64,000 bases of DNA from Pleurocapsaceae cyanobacterium CSU_1_1. GTDB lineage: Bacteria; Cyanobacteriota; Cyanobacteriia; Cyanobacteriales; Xenococcaceae. The DNA lies in assembly GCA_012034765.1 (NCBI GenBank), contig JAAUOU010000010.1, positions 1 through 64,000 on the forward strand. Direction: 5' to 3'. Both the position numbers and the translations under genes were made by a program. The notes below the pieces were generated by a model. The model saw only the letters and a list, made by a program, of their open reading frames with translations. It was not told the origin of the DNA and did not search any database. Shown in pieces: positions 17,700 through 26,526 of this stretch (position 1 is the stretch's first letter; every line of letters begins with the position of its first letter).

Positions 17700-18905
17700 T
17701 TATTTTGGTTGTACTACGTACTTGTCAATTGTGTTTAACACCTGTTCAGGTTTGGCTGGTTTACCCAAAAAATCAGTTGCGCCAACTATTTTGGCGCGAA
17801 CTCGATCTACAATGCCGTCGTTGCCTGTGAGAATCACAATCGGCGTTTGTTTAAAAAAAGAAAGCCTACGCAATTGAGAACAGATTTCATACCCGTTGGT
17901 ATTAGGCATCACCAAATCTAAAAAGATCAGGTCTGGTTTACGATTGAGTAAAACCGCGATCGCTCTCAAACCGTCAGTTTCACTGACAAAGTTATATCCC
18001 GTAGTCTGAATAATACTTTCCATCGTCTGACAGATAATCGGGCTATCGTCAACACAGGCGATCGTCAACCGACGATAAGCTTTGTTTTGAAACAGTTTTT
18101 GGGCAAAAGGAGTTGACACAGGAGGATCGAGATCGTTTACCGCTACAAGCTGTACCAAACCCATCTGTACATAGGGCAAAAGAGAGCGCGTCACGGTGAC
18201 AACGTCTCGCTTCAGGCGTACGCTCAAATCTCTTAAAGTCTGTTTGCCGTCTAAAAGTTGACTGAGGTTTTGATAAACTTGCGGGGAAGTTTTAGTTTTA
18301 AGGGCTTGAGGGTGATGGATAGTGGGAGCCAAATCGGGAGAGCGATCAGCAACTTTAGCATTTCGCCAAGCAGAATAGAGCTTATTGGACTCAATAATCA
18401 TCTGTTCGGCATCAATTAAGATTAGCCTGGTGGTTAACAAATTATCTGGGACTAATTCACAATACACTTCGATCGCTTGGGTGACATCAAACAGCACCTC
18501 AATTACCGTAGCGCGAATAATTTTAGTAGCCTGTTCACGAGTAATTTTATTTTGATCGATCCAAGTCGACAATAATTGATATTCCCAAGAAATGCGTAAT
18601 TCTTCTTGAGAAATGTTAGCTAAAGATGACTGTAATTCTTCGATTTTATTCAGTCTTTCAGGACAATAAGCAGTAAAATGTCTGCGCCATCGTCTAACAG
18701 GATGAACTCCTCCGCTAGCATAGACAATCCGACCCAAATAAAGATAGATTATCCAAGTATGGTCTTGCTGATCGCAGATAATTAGCTGACCGCTAAATCG
18801 ATTTTCTTTAAGAGATTTAAAAAATTTAATTTGTTGAGTGGCTGTAAAGTGTTGAATATGAGTCCGAGCCTGACTAATTTCGTTTTTGGCAGTCGTCATT
18901 ACCAA
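17700..18905 (-). CDS. PatA/PixG-type response regulator (DUF4388 + receiver)
   Basis: The 401-residue protein has an N-terminal PATAN (DUF4388) domain beginning 'TATQQIKFFKSLKENRFSGQL' (split here by its own length: residues about 19-39) with 'LYLGRIVYASGG', a middle helical region, and a C-terminal receiver with 'CVDDSPIICQTM' and phospho-Asp in 'FLDLVMPNTNGYEI' near residue 330. PatA-type regulators head the pix and pil operons and control pilus-driven phototaxis; PATAN domains contact the pilus machinery in Synechocystis. It is the first gene of the operon, so its upstream region (18906-19183) should contain the main promoter. It is divergent from the XRE/GrpE-like gene. Confidence 0.88.
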   Translation of the reverse strand: MVMTTAKNEISQARTHIQHFTATQQIKFFKSLKENRFSGQLIICDQQDHTWIIYLYLGRIVYASGGVHPVRRWRRHFTAYCPERLNKIEELQSSLANISQEELRISWEYQLLSTWIDQNKITREQATKIIRATVIEVLFDVTQAIEVYCELVPDNLLTTRLILIDAEQMIIESNKLYSAWRNAKVADRSPDLAPTIHHPQALKTKTSPQVYQNLSQLLDGKQTLRDLSVRLKRDVVTVTRSLLPYVQMGLVQLVAVNDLDPPVSTPFAQKLFQNKAYRRLTIACVDDSPIICQTMESIIQTTGYNFVSETDGLRAIAVLLNRKPDLIFLDLVMPNTNGYEICSQLRRLSFFKQTPIVILTGNDGIVDRVRAKIVGATDFLGKPAKPEQVLNTIDKYVVQPK

Positions 18906-19183
18906 CCTCTTTTTAATAAAAGTGAGTGTAATCTGAGAGCGAGCTGTGACCCAAGTAAGAAAGAGTAAACTATAGACATTTTTATAAGTGCTTTAGCTAA
19001 TAAATAATTAAAACTCAGTATTGCGATTTATGATCATTTTGATCGCTATTCCTTTTAATAGTTCCCGAAAATCAGATAATACTATCAGTTCGATCAATAT
19101 TTATTGCTGTATTACAGCTAAATTGTGCGATAAAATCGACAACGATAAAATCATTACTTGCTTTGTCAATGTTTTAAAAGAAA

Positions 19184-19843
19184 ATGAATCAAGATCCATC
19201 TCAAACTAACAAAGAGCAACTACAAAATTTGATGCACCAAGCAGGCATCGCCGATATTAATGAGCTTAGTCAGGTGGCAAAGGTGGCTCGACTACAGTTA
19301 ATGAGAATTCAACAGGGTCTCATTCTTAATATTTCTGTTGGCGCGATCGCTCAAATTGCTCAAGCCTTAAATGTGTCAGTGGATAATTTGCTCAAAATCT
19401 TTGTTGAACAACACCAAGTTATTGTTCAGCCTGCCTCATCCTCTCAAGATCGCGATGCTTTGGCAGCCTGTCGACAAGAATATCAAAAACTACAGCAAGA
19501 AATGAATCAGCTACAGCAAGCCTTACAAGTAGAGTTTCAACAAGATAGTTTAGAAACCATTGAATCTTGGCTATTGCAATGGCCCACCGCTGCTACTGCC
19601 GTACGTCAAAATCCTCAATTGCCAGCCACTAGACTACTTTCTTTAGTAGAACCAATAGAAGAATTAATTAAGCACTGGAACGTATCAACTATTGCCACTG
19701 TCGGTGAAGAATTAGCCTACGATCCGCAAAACCACCAGTTGATGAAGGGTATTGCTCAACCAGGAGAACTGGTCAAAGTACGTTATGTTGGGTACAAACA
19801 AGGAGATAAATTACTCTATAAAGCAAAAGTAAGTCCTGTTTGA
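19184..19843 (+). CDS. HTH (XRE-like) / GrpE-like fusion protein
   Basis: The 219-residue protein begins with a lambda-repressor-type helix-turn-helix (about 17-70: 'NELSQVAKVARLQLMRIQQG' and 'ISVGAIAQIAQALNVSVDNLL'). A Gln/Glu-rich coiled coil follows (about 88-120), then a C-terminal region resembling the GrpE beta domain ('TIATVGEELAYDPQNHQLMKG' with 'VKVRYVGYKQGDKLLYKAKV'). GrpE is the nucleotide exchange factor of DnaK; in this order the fusion could link a DNA- or RNA-binding head to the Hsp70 system. It stands alone between divergent and unrelated genes. The GrpE resemblance is strong at the end but weak in the helix, so activity is uncertain. Confidence 0.7.
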   Translation: MNQDPSQTNKEQLQNLMHQAGIADINELSQVAKVARLQLMRIQQGLILNISVGAIAQIAQALNVSVDNLLKIFVEQHQVIVQPASSSQDRDALAACRQEYQKLQQEMNQLQQALQVEFQQDSLETIESWLLQWPTAATAVRQNPQLPATRLLSLVEPIEELIKHWNVSTIATVGEELAYDPQNHQLMKGIAQPGELVKVRYVGYKQGDKLLYKAKVSPV

Positions 19844-19845
19844 TC

Positions 19846-19886
19846 GTTATCAGCAATTAACTCCAGCTTGTTGATAACTTCATTTT
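19846..19886 (+). terminator. Hairpin downstream of HTH/GrpE-like gene
   Basis: GTTATCAGCAA (19846-19856) pairs with TTGTTGATAAC (19868-19878), 11 pairs with one G-T, across an 11-base loop. A T-rich tail (TTCATTTT) follows. It begins three bases after the gene's stop codon, as expected of an intrinsic terminator. Confidence 0.6.
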
Positions 19887-19997
19887 CAGGCCACAGATTT
19901 TCGTTTTACTACTAATATTTGTATATTAATTGCTACCGTGACGTACCATAATCTGAATTTTAAAAATTATTAGAGCTAATCAATTAGGAGCGTTCTT

Positions 19998-20959
19998 ATG
20001 CATGAGGATACATTAGAACAGTTGCAACATTCCCATGATTTTACAGTCAATCGCGATCGCGCTGAAAAAAACACGACTACAGTAATGTGGCTGACAGTCG
20101 TCACAATGGTGTTGGAAATTGTCGCAGGCAGTTTCTTCGGTTCTATGGCATTACTAGCTGACGGTTGGCATATGGCAACCCATGTAGCAGCATTTGGCAT
20201 TGCCGTGTTTGCTTATCGATATGCTCGTCGTCATGCTCACAACCCCAAATATACCTTCGGGACAGGAAAAGTTACTATTCTCGGTGGTTACACCAGTGCT
20301 GTTGTCTTAGGAGCAACGGCTTTAACTATTGCCATTGAATCCATAACTCGTTTTGTTCAACCTGTCACTATTCAATTTAATCAAGCGATCGTCATAGCTG
20401 TTTTAGGTTTACTGGTAAATTTGGCAAGTGCTTGGTTATTACAAGATCATCATGAGCATCATCACGATCATCACCATACTCACGACCGCAACCTCAAAGC
20501 TGCTTATATTCATGTCGTTACAGATGCTTTGACCTCTATTTTGGCAATTATTGCTTTATTCGCGGGTAAGTATTTAGACTGGATTTGGTTAGATGCAGCC
20601 ATGGGCTTAGTCGGGGCTGGAGTTATCTTTAAATGGGCTTACGATTTGGTTCAAGATACAGGTGCTGTTTTGCTCGATGGAGCAATTGATAAACAGACTA
20701 AATTAGATATTATGAATGCGATCGAAGCTGATGCGGATAATCGAATCAGCGATCTGCACGTTTGGTATGTTGGTGAAAACCGTTGGGCAGCAACTATTTC
20801 CTTAGTCACACATTTTCCGCGATCGCGCAATACTATAAAAATTTGCTTCAGGGTATACCTTCTGTTACCCATATATTGGTTGAAGTTAATCAATGTCATG
20901 GAGAACCTTGTATAACTTACGAATCGAGCAATTACAAAGGGACTTCGCCCCAACTCTAA
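19998..20959 (+). CDS. dmeF: DmeF-type CDF cobalt/nickel efflux transporter (C-terminal frameshift)
   Basis: This is a cation diffusion facilitator. 'HSHDF' lies near the N-terminus, 'GSMALLADGWHMATH' holds the metal-site Asp and His in helix 2, a His-rich cytoplasmic loop 'HHEHHHDHHHTHD' lies between helices 4 and 5, and 'HVVTDALTSILAI' holds the helix 5 His/Asp pair. It exports Co/Ni or related divalent metals in exchange for protons. The conserved end breaks after 'THFPRS': the original frame gives an unrelated 26-residue tail stopping at 20915, while the frame from about 20828 reads 'QYYKNLLQGIPSVTHILVEV' and ends 'NQCHGEPC', stopping at 20957. Restoring one C at about 20826 (GCGATCGCCGC) joins them as a 320-residue protein. 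It may be a sequencing error or a real truncation of the cytoplasmic metal-sensing domain. Confidence 0.85.
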
Positions 20960-21074
20960 GCTATAAGCTTTTTGATAATTTTTAAATTTAAAGTGGGAAT
21001 ACTTAGTCAAAATTCTGACAAAGTTCTTGACAGTTATTATTTACAATAATGTGTCTCATAAAAATTGAATACCT

Positions 21075-21881
21075 ATGAATTCTCATTTAAATGTTTCAGG
21101 CTTGAAGGGAGTATCCGAAACTCTGTTGACCACGCTTTATCTTAGAAGTTTAGAAACTAAAAGGAAAGATGGAATTATTCAAGATGATTATTCAGTTGAG
21201 ATCGTCAAAAGAATTAATTATAATTTTGCCGAAAAAGATTCTCAGTTTACTCAAGCTATTATCGCTATTAGAACAGAAATTATAGATGAATTAGTCAAAA
21301 AGTTTATCAATCAACATCCTCAAGCCACAATTATTAGTCTAGGTACGGGTTTATGTACCAGATTTTTTCGAGTTGATAATGGTTCAATTAACTGGTTTTG
21401 TATCGATTTACCAGAAGTGAAGCTGGTTTGGGATAATTTAATTGATGAATCAGCACGGCTAGATTATTTAGGTTATTCTGCTCTAGACTTTAAATGGATG
21501 CAAAAAATTAAAACAACAGCGCCAGATAAAGTACTAATTATTGCTGAAGGTTTGTTGATGTATTTTTCCGAAATAGAAGTAAAGCAATTATTTAACGCTA
21601 TTAAAAATAATTTTCCTAAATCCGAAATAGTATTTGATTCATTAGGTATATTTTTAGCACAACATAGTCGAATTAATTCTGGCGAACTAAATATAGATGC
21701 GTCCTATAAGTGGGGCATAAAGAATTTAAAGGAAATCGAAACCTGGGATCGGGGAATTAAATTGCTAGAGCAATGGCATTATCTTGACATGCATAAAGAG
21801 CGACTAGGATTAATGGGCTGGCTAAGTTATTTTCCCGCGATTAGAAATCAAGTAAAAATAGGTCACTTTCAATTTAACTAA
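21075..21881 (+). CDS. LCMT/TcmP-type SAM-dependent methyltransferase
   Basis: The 268-residue protein belongs to the leucine carboxyl methyltransferase family. It has the SAM-binding loop 'ISLGTGLCTRFFRVD' (about 95-109), an acidic strand 'WFCIDLPEV', and 'LIIAEGLLMYFSEIEVKQLF' (the family's 'xxEGLLMYL' motif). Bacterial members often methylate small molecules or polyketide-like products (TcmP, O-methyltransferases). The substrate here is not indicated. It stands alone, downstream of the DmeF gene and convergent with nnrU. Confidence 0.8.
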   Translation: MNSHLNVSGLKGVSETLLTTLYLRSLETKRKDGIIQDDYSVEIVKRINYNFAEKDSQFTQAIIAIRTEIIDELVKKFINQHPQATIISLGTGLCTRFFRVDNGSINWFCIDLPEVKLVWDNLIDESARLDYLGYSALDFKWMQKIKTTAPDKVLIIAEGLLMYFSEIEVKQLFNAIKNNFPKSEIVFDSLGIFLAQHSRINSGELNIDASYKWGIKNLKEIETWDRGIKLLEQWHYLDMHKERLGLMGWLSYFPAIRNQVKIGHFQFN

Positions 21882-21917
21882 TCAAAAAGATTCATTTGCG
21901 TCGGCTCAAAAGCTGGC

Positions 21918-22645
21918 TTACCAATATACTTTTGCGGTTGCCTGCATGAGCCAGGGATGTCCCCACCAAAACAACATCACAAAGGCTGCTATCCCTAAAT
22001 AGGCTGGGCGTAAGTATTCCTGCCATTTAATTGTTTGACGACCATCAAGAATTGCTTTAAAAGGAATTACAGAAGTTCGCGCCTTGACCTGGGTAAAGGC
22101 TTCTCCATATCTTGCTTGTAAGCGCGATCGCCATGCCAAACGGCAAACAAGTGATGAGCAATTAATCCCACTGAAGTCACGATGGTAAAAGTTGTTCCTA
22201 ACCAGAGAGTGTGAGCAATACACCAGATAACTTGCCCAACCATTTGAGGATGACGAGTGATGCGAATAATCCCTGTTTCAAAAAGATATACCTGGGGTTT
22301 TTGCACCGCAGCAATTTCTAAGAGGTTGAAGGTTGCTGGATAAAGAAAGACAAAAGAGATCGCCGATAAAGTCCAAACCAAAGTCTTAATCCCTGGGACT
22401 CCCTGCACCTGCCATAACTGCACACCATCATAACGATGATTAAAAAAATAAATGATTAAAATAGTGGCAAAAGGGATGCTGATTAAAGCAAAAATTACTC
22501 GGTATAATCTAGCCCCGATTTTAGTTTCTGCCCAAGGGCGTAGGGCAGCCATCCCACTATGGGCGATCGCAAATCCTAGCAGTAAACCCACCATAATTAG
22601 GTGACTGTTATTGAGCCAGTTAAAGTTAGTTAGAGAAATAGTCAT
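21918..22645 (-). CDS. NnrU family membrane protein (frameshifted)
   Basis: The first frame (22645 down to about 22125) carries several membrane helices and the NnrU/isoprenylcysteine-methyltransferase-like core 'GIIRITRHPQMVGQVIWCIAH' (about 125-145). It then loses homology after 'HHLFAVWHGDR'. The next frame continues 'LQARYGEAFTQVKARTSVIP' and ends with a final hydrophobic helix at 21918. The break is at the HIP1-like GGCGATCGCGC (plus-strand 22122-22132). One extra C (GGCGATCGCCGC) would give an intact protein of about 242 residues. NnrU is linked to nitrite/NO metabolism in proteobacteria, but the cyanobacterial role is unclear (related to zeta-carotene isomerase Z-ISO). The pair is divergent from rbcR. 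Confidence 0.8.
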
Positions 22646-22826
22646 ATATATATATTATTAATCACTTCCCCTATGGGCAATAATTAAAAGTTAATTGCGT
22701 ACCCCAATCGTGATACTGTGCAAATAAAGAACACGAAAATTATTAAATATATAGCAGTATTAATAATACGTTTAAATAACGCTCGATTAACCAAACTTTT
22801 TTTATAAACTTGTTACTGGGATTGGT

Positions 22827-23801
22827 ATGTCTGATATTCCTTTTACTCTAGATCAACTTCGAATACTTAAGGCGATTTCTACAGAAGGAAGCTTCAAGCG
22901 GGCTGCCGATAGCCTTTATGTTTCTCAACCCGCTGTCAGTCTTCAAGTACAAAATTTAGAAAAGCAATTAAATGTTCCTTTGTTTGACCGTGGTGGAAGA
23001 CGAGCCCAGTTAACAGAAGCAGGACATTTACTCTTGAATTATGGCGAAAAAGTGATTTCATTATGCCAGGAAACCTGTCGGGCAATTGAAGACTTGCAAA
23101 ATCTTCAGGGTGGCACGTTAATTGTGGGAGCATCCCAAACTACAGGCACATATTTAATTCCCTGCATGATTGGTTTATTTCGCGAAAAGTATCCCGATGT
23201 TTCAGTGCAGCTTCAGGTTCATTCGACTCGACGAACCTCCTGGGCGGTGGCTAACGGACAGGTTGATTTAGCAATTATTGGGGGCGAAGTACCGACTGAG
23301 TTACAGGATGTACTCAATGTGATTCCTTATGCTGATGATGAACTGGCTTTAGTCTTGCCACCTAATCATGCTTTGGCGCAAGAGGAGGCGATTCAAAAAG
23401 AAGATTTGTATAAGTTGAAGTTTATTGCCTTAGACTCACAATCAACAATCCGTAAGGTAATTGATAAAGTTCTCGCCCGTTATGAAATCGATCCCAAGCG
23501 CTTAAAAATTGAGATGGAGCTAAATTCGATTGAGGCGATTAAAAACGCTGTCCAGTCAGGGTTAGGAGCAGCCTTTGTCTCCACTACAGCGATCGCCAAA
23601 GAATTAGAAATGGGAGTTTTGCATCAAGCCAAGATTAAAGAAGTTGATATCGGCAGAACTTTAGCGGTAATTGTTAATCCCAATCGTTATTGTTCCAAAG
23701 CCGCAGAAGCATTTAGCAAAGAGATTCTACCTCAGTTTACAACTAGAGAAGAGTTTAAAAACCTGGATAGTCTGTACAAAAACATTATTGAAGTAAGCTA
23801 A
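22827..23801 (+). CDS. rbcR: LysR-type regulator RbcR (Ycf30 group)
   Basis: The 324-residue protein has an N-terminal winged helix (about 5-65; '[20 protein letters not shown]', '[16 protein letters not shown]') and a LysR effector domain. The opening '[20 protein letters not shown]' and '[20 protein letters not shown]' strongly match the cyanobacterial and plastid RbcR/Ycf30 group, which activates RuBisCO genes in response to carbon status. The gene is divergent from nnrU, and the 180-base intergenic region is AT-rich and a likely site for autoregulation. I could not point to a specific T-N11-A box with confidence. No rbc genes are in the window. Confidence 0.85.
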   Translation: MSDIPFTLDQLRILKAISTEGSFKRAADSLYVSQPAVSLQVQNLEKQLNVPLFDRGGRRAQLTEAGHLLLNYGEKVISLCQETCRAIEDLQNLQGGTLIVGASQTTGTYLIPCMIGLFREKYPDVSVQLQVHSTRRTSWAVANGQVDLAIIGGEVPTELQDVLNVIPYADDELALVLPPNHALAQEEAIQKEDLYKLKFIALDSQSTIRKVIDKVLARYEIDPKRLKIEMELNSIEAIKNAVQSGLGAAFVSTTAIAKELEMGVLHQAKIKEVDIGRTLAVIVNPNRYCSKAAEAFSKEILPQFTTREEFKNLDSLYKNIIEVS

Positions 23802-23922
23802 AATCTTCGGCGATTTCCTAAATCCCTCAGTACAATGAGCAAATAACTATTTAACAGTGAACTAATAACAGTTGTGTTGACTGTAGATTGAATTTCTCAC
23901 TGACAATTGCTCGCTGCTGAAG

Positions 23923-25430
23923 ATGGAAATTATTTGTACTCGCCCTAGTTGTGTAAAACCGCTCAATTCTTTCCCTGATTTGGATACAGAAGCGAAGATT
24001 AGGACAGTCGAGCAAAGATACTGTAGCGCTTGTGGAATGCCTTTATTGCTCGCCGATCGCTATCTCCCTTCAAAGCTATTAGGACAGGGTGGATTTGGTG
24101 CTGCCTTTTTAGCTTGCGATCGCTATAAGCCGAAGTTGCCTTTATGTGTTGTCAAGCAGTTTAAGCCTTCTAATGATCTTGATGCCCATGAACGAGCCAT
24201 TGCTCAAGAGCTATTTGAAAGAGAAGCCGTTGTTTTAGAAGAGCTTGGTCAAAAACATCCCCAAATTCCCAATTTATATGCTTTTTTACGCCCATAGTCC
24301 AAAATACGCAGCGGACAGGAGAAGAACAGTATTTTTACTTGGCACAAGAATTTATTGATGGACAGGATTTAGAACAAGAATTAGCAGAGAAAGGTAAGTT
24401 TTCTGAAGCTGAGGTGATTGAAGTTTTAACCGAGATTCTCAAAATATTAGAGTTGGTTCACGCCAACAATACCATCCATCGAGATATCAAACCCTCCAAC
24501 ATCATGCGTAACAAGCAGGGAGTTTTATATCTGCTAGATTTTGGTGCAGTCAAGCAGATTGCCGCAGGGGGTGGTAATCCTAAAAAATCTACAGGGATTT
24601 ATTCAATGGGTTTTGCTCCTCCTGAACAAATGTCAGGGGGGCAAATATATCCCTCAACCGATATCTATGCTTTGGCGGTTACCTGTATTAATTTATTGAC
24701 GGGGAAAGAAGTAGAAGAACTCTATGACACATTCAACAACGCTTGGCAGTGGGATGATTTTGCACCGAACATTAGCGATCGCTTGAAGCAAATTCTGAAT
24801 AAGATGCTGCTGCCAACTCCTTCTCAGCGGTTTCATTCGGCTCAAGATGCTTTAACAGCTCTGGCGGTGCAACCAAACCAGGTTAATCCTATTGTGCCAC
24901 TTAGGTCTAGTCAAAATATTCCGCCAACCAAACCAATCTTAACTCCTCAACCAAACCAACCATTGATATCTACTGTGTCGAATTTTTCCAATCCCCCCGC
25001 TCCTTTTAATACAGTAATCCCCCCAGTTCCTGTTGTTCCTAATACATCTGCCAAACCTGTTCGTCAGGCAAGAACAAAACATCCTTTTACTCTCACAGAA
25101 ATTCTTGGTAGTGCTGCCTTTGTTGGTTTTGAAGGAGCATTAATCTCCATTGGCTTAATTAGCTGGTTAGCTTTTTCGGGAGAGAGTTTGGGGGTGATCG
25201 GTGCGATTATGGGGGGCATCACCTTTGCGCTTTATCGTCGCATTATTGAAAAACTTGATCTGGTAATTTTTGCCCTAATTACCGCTGGAGTGGTGATGTT
25301 CATTCCTAAATTACAGGGAACTTTCACAATTCTAACTGTCTTGATCATTGCTACCATATCGGCTGCGGGAGCGATCGCCATTACGGCATTTTTCCGTCTC
25401 GTGTATCAACTGCTATCTCGTTTACTTTAA
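23923..25430 (+). CDS. Cyanobacterial serine/threonine protein kinase, zinc-ribbon type (frameshifted)
   Basis: The N-terminal frame (23923-24297) has a zinc ribbon (CTRPSC ... YCSACG), then kinase subdomain I 'LLGQGGFGAAFLACD' and the invariant Lys in 'CVVKQFKP'. The second frame has 'HRDIKPSNIM' (catalytic loop), 'LLDFGAVKQI' (DFG) and 'GFAPPEQMSGG'. After a Pro-rich linker there are several membrane helices (about 385-500 of the joined protein). The two halves join if the T run at 24282-24287 has 7 T rather than 6; this restores 'LYAFFTPIVQNTQRTGEEQY'. The inferred full protein is 502 residues. It is a Hanks-type membrane-anchored kinase (SpkB/SpkF-like layout), and its substrate is unknown. 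Confidence 0.88.
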
Positions 25431-25646
25431 AAAAAGCTTCAATTATCATTTCTCCCATATTATTTGGATGCTGTTTATTATGAAAAAAAATGTAGCTTAA
25501 AATTCTTGATGAGGACACACTTAGAATAGATCGGTGAAAATTTTAAATATGGTGTTGGGCAACCCATAGTTGAAAGGATAAAATCCTTAAAATCTAATTG
25601 TGAGAACACGGTCTAACATAGATTCTGAGTCTGACAGGATCGAGCT

Positions 25647-25652
25647 TATAAT
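25647..25652 (+). promoter_or_regulatory. Probable -10 box for the small-protein/retropepsin pair
   Basis: A perfect TATAAT lies 35 bases before the start codon, and a GGAG ribosome site (25670-25673) lies 8 bases before ATG at 25682. No good -35 hexamer is seen at the usual distance. A short hairpin AAGGAT-AAA-ATCCTT (25574-25588) lies upstream. Confidence 0.45.
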
Positions 25653-25681
25653 AGAGAAGCGCATTTTTTGGAGCAAGCAAT

Positions 25682-25942
25682 ATGTCAATCAACGAACTGT
25701 TGCCCACCGTTAATCAGTTATCTCATCAAGATAAGCTGCGATTAATCCACTTTCTCCTTCTAGCAGTTGCTGAAGAAGAAGGGTACAATCTAGAATCCAT
25801 TAGAGAAGATGATCCAGCGAATGCGCTGATCCAGCAACTTGTATCTACTGAAGCAGTCGTCTGGTCGCCTCAAACCGATAGCGCATCATTGCAAGCATTG
25901 TCAGATCTTTTAGTTGCCGCCAAGGAAGCATCCAATGCTTGA
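25682..25942 (+). CDS. Small antitoxin-like protein
   Basis: The 86-residue protein starts 'MSINELLPTVNQLSHQDKLR', a pattern frequent in small cyanobacterial proteins encoded just upstream of toxins or other small effectors. It has no membrane segment or known enzyme motif. The stop codon overlaps the start of the next gene (ATG at 25935, stop at 25940-25942), so translation is coupled. Whether it is an antitoxin, a chaperone or a targeting partner for the protease-like protein cannot be decided. The ribosome site GGAG is well placed. Confidence 0.65.
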   Translation: MSINELLPTVNQLSHQDKLRLIHFLLLAVAEEEGYNLESIREDDPANALIQQLVSTEAVVWSPQTDSASLQALSDLLVAAKEASNA

Positions 25943-26354
25943 TGGGCAACGCTATTCATTCACTGAACGAACGGATAGCCTTGGGCGATCGGCGATCATG
26001 CCTTACCTACCCTTAATTCTGACATTAGGAAATCGCTCTTTAGAAGCAATGGCATTGCTGGACACGGGCGCAAGTGTCAATGTTCTGCCCTACGAGATCG
26101 GATTACAGCTAGGAGCCGTCTGGGAAAATCAAACTGTTTCCATTCCCTTAAGTGGAAACTTGGCTTTAAGCGATTCACGAGGTTTGGTTGTGTCGAGTAC
26201 TATTGCGCAGTTTCCTCCAGTCCTCTTGGCATTCGCCTGGACTGAGATGAGAGATATGCCTGTAATTCTTGGGCATATGAACTTCTTTGCAGAATTCAAT
26301 GTGTGTTTTTATCGACATGAATTAGCTTTTGAGATTTGTCCAAAAGGCGAGTGA
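25935..26354 (+). CDS. Retropepsin-like aspartic protease domain protein
   Basis: The protein is 139 residues from ATG at 25935, preceded by AAGGAAG; an in-frame TTG at 25914 is less likely. It contains 'MALLDTGASVNVLP', the D-T-G-A active-site loop of retroviral-type aspartic proteases, followed by 'GLQLGA' and a hydrophobic 'PVILGHMNFFAEFNVCF' that resembles the 'iLGrDfl' end of such folds. Retropepsins act as homodimers. It is overlapped by the antitoxin-like gene. Downstream (26360-26505) lie short open stretches that look like broken remnants of another small gene, possibly of a mobile small-gene cassette. Confidence 0.72.
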   Translation: MLDGQRYSFTERTDSLGRSAIMPYLPLILTLGNRSLEAMALLDTGASVNVLPYEIGLQLGAVWENQTVSIPLSGNLALSDSRGLVVSSTIAQFPPVLLAFAWTEMRDMPVILGHMNFFAEFNVCFYRHELAFEICPKGE

Positions 26355-26526
26355 ATTCGTGCCTATATCGGTCAAGTGCGAGTTGATTTAGAGCGGTTTG
26401 AAAGTGAGTCAGGATCGCATTGGTGGCAAGTTTGAGTCGCGGTGTGAGTGATTCAGTGATTGAGGAGGCTTTAAGTGAAATTGCTCATGCTTCATCTGAT
26501 TGATTGCACTTTGTCAGCGGTGGAAT

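Noticed and set aside
19021-19209. 62-residue ORF before the HTH/GrpE-like gene
   Set aside because: Composition is low-complexity and AT-driven; it overlaps the start of a better gene and has no ribosome site or motif.
20651-21010. 119-residue minus-strand ORF over the end of dmeF
   Set aside because: It is an antisense shadow; the plus strand carries the clear DmeF end in a shifted frame.
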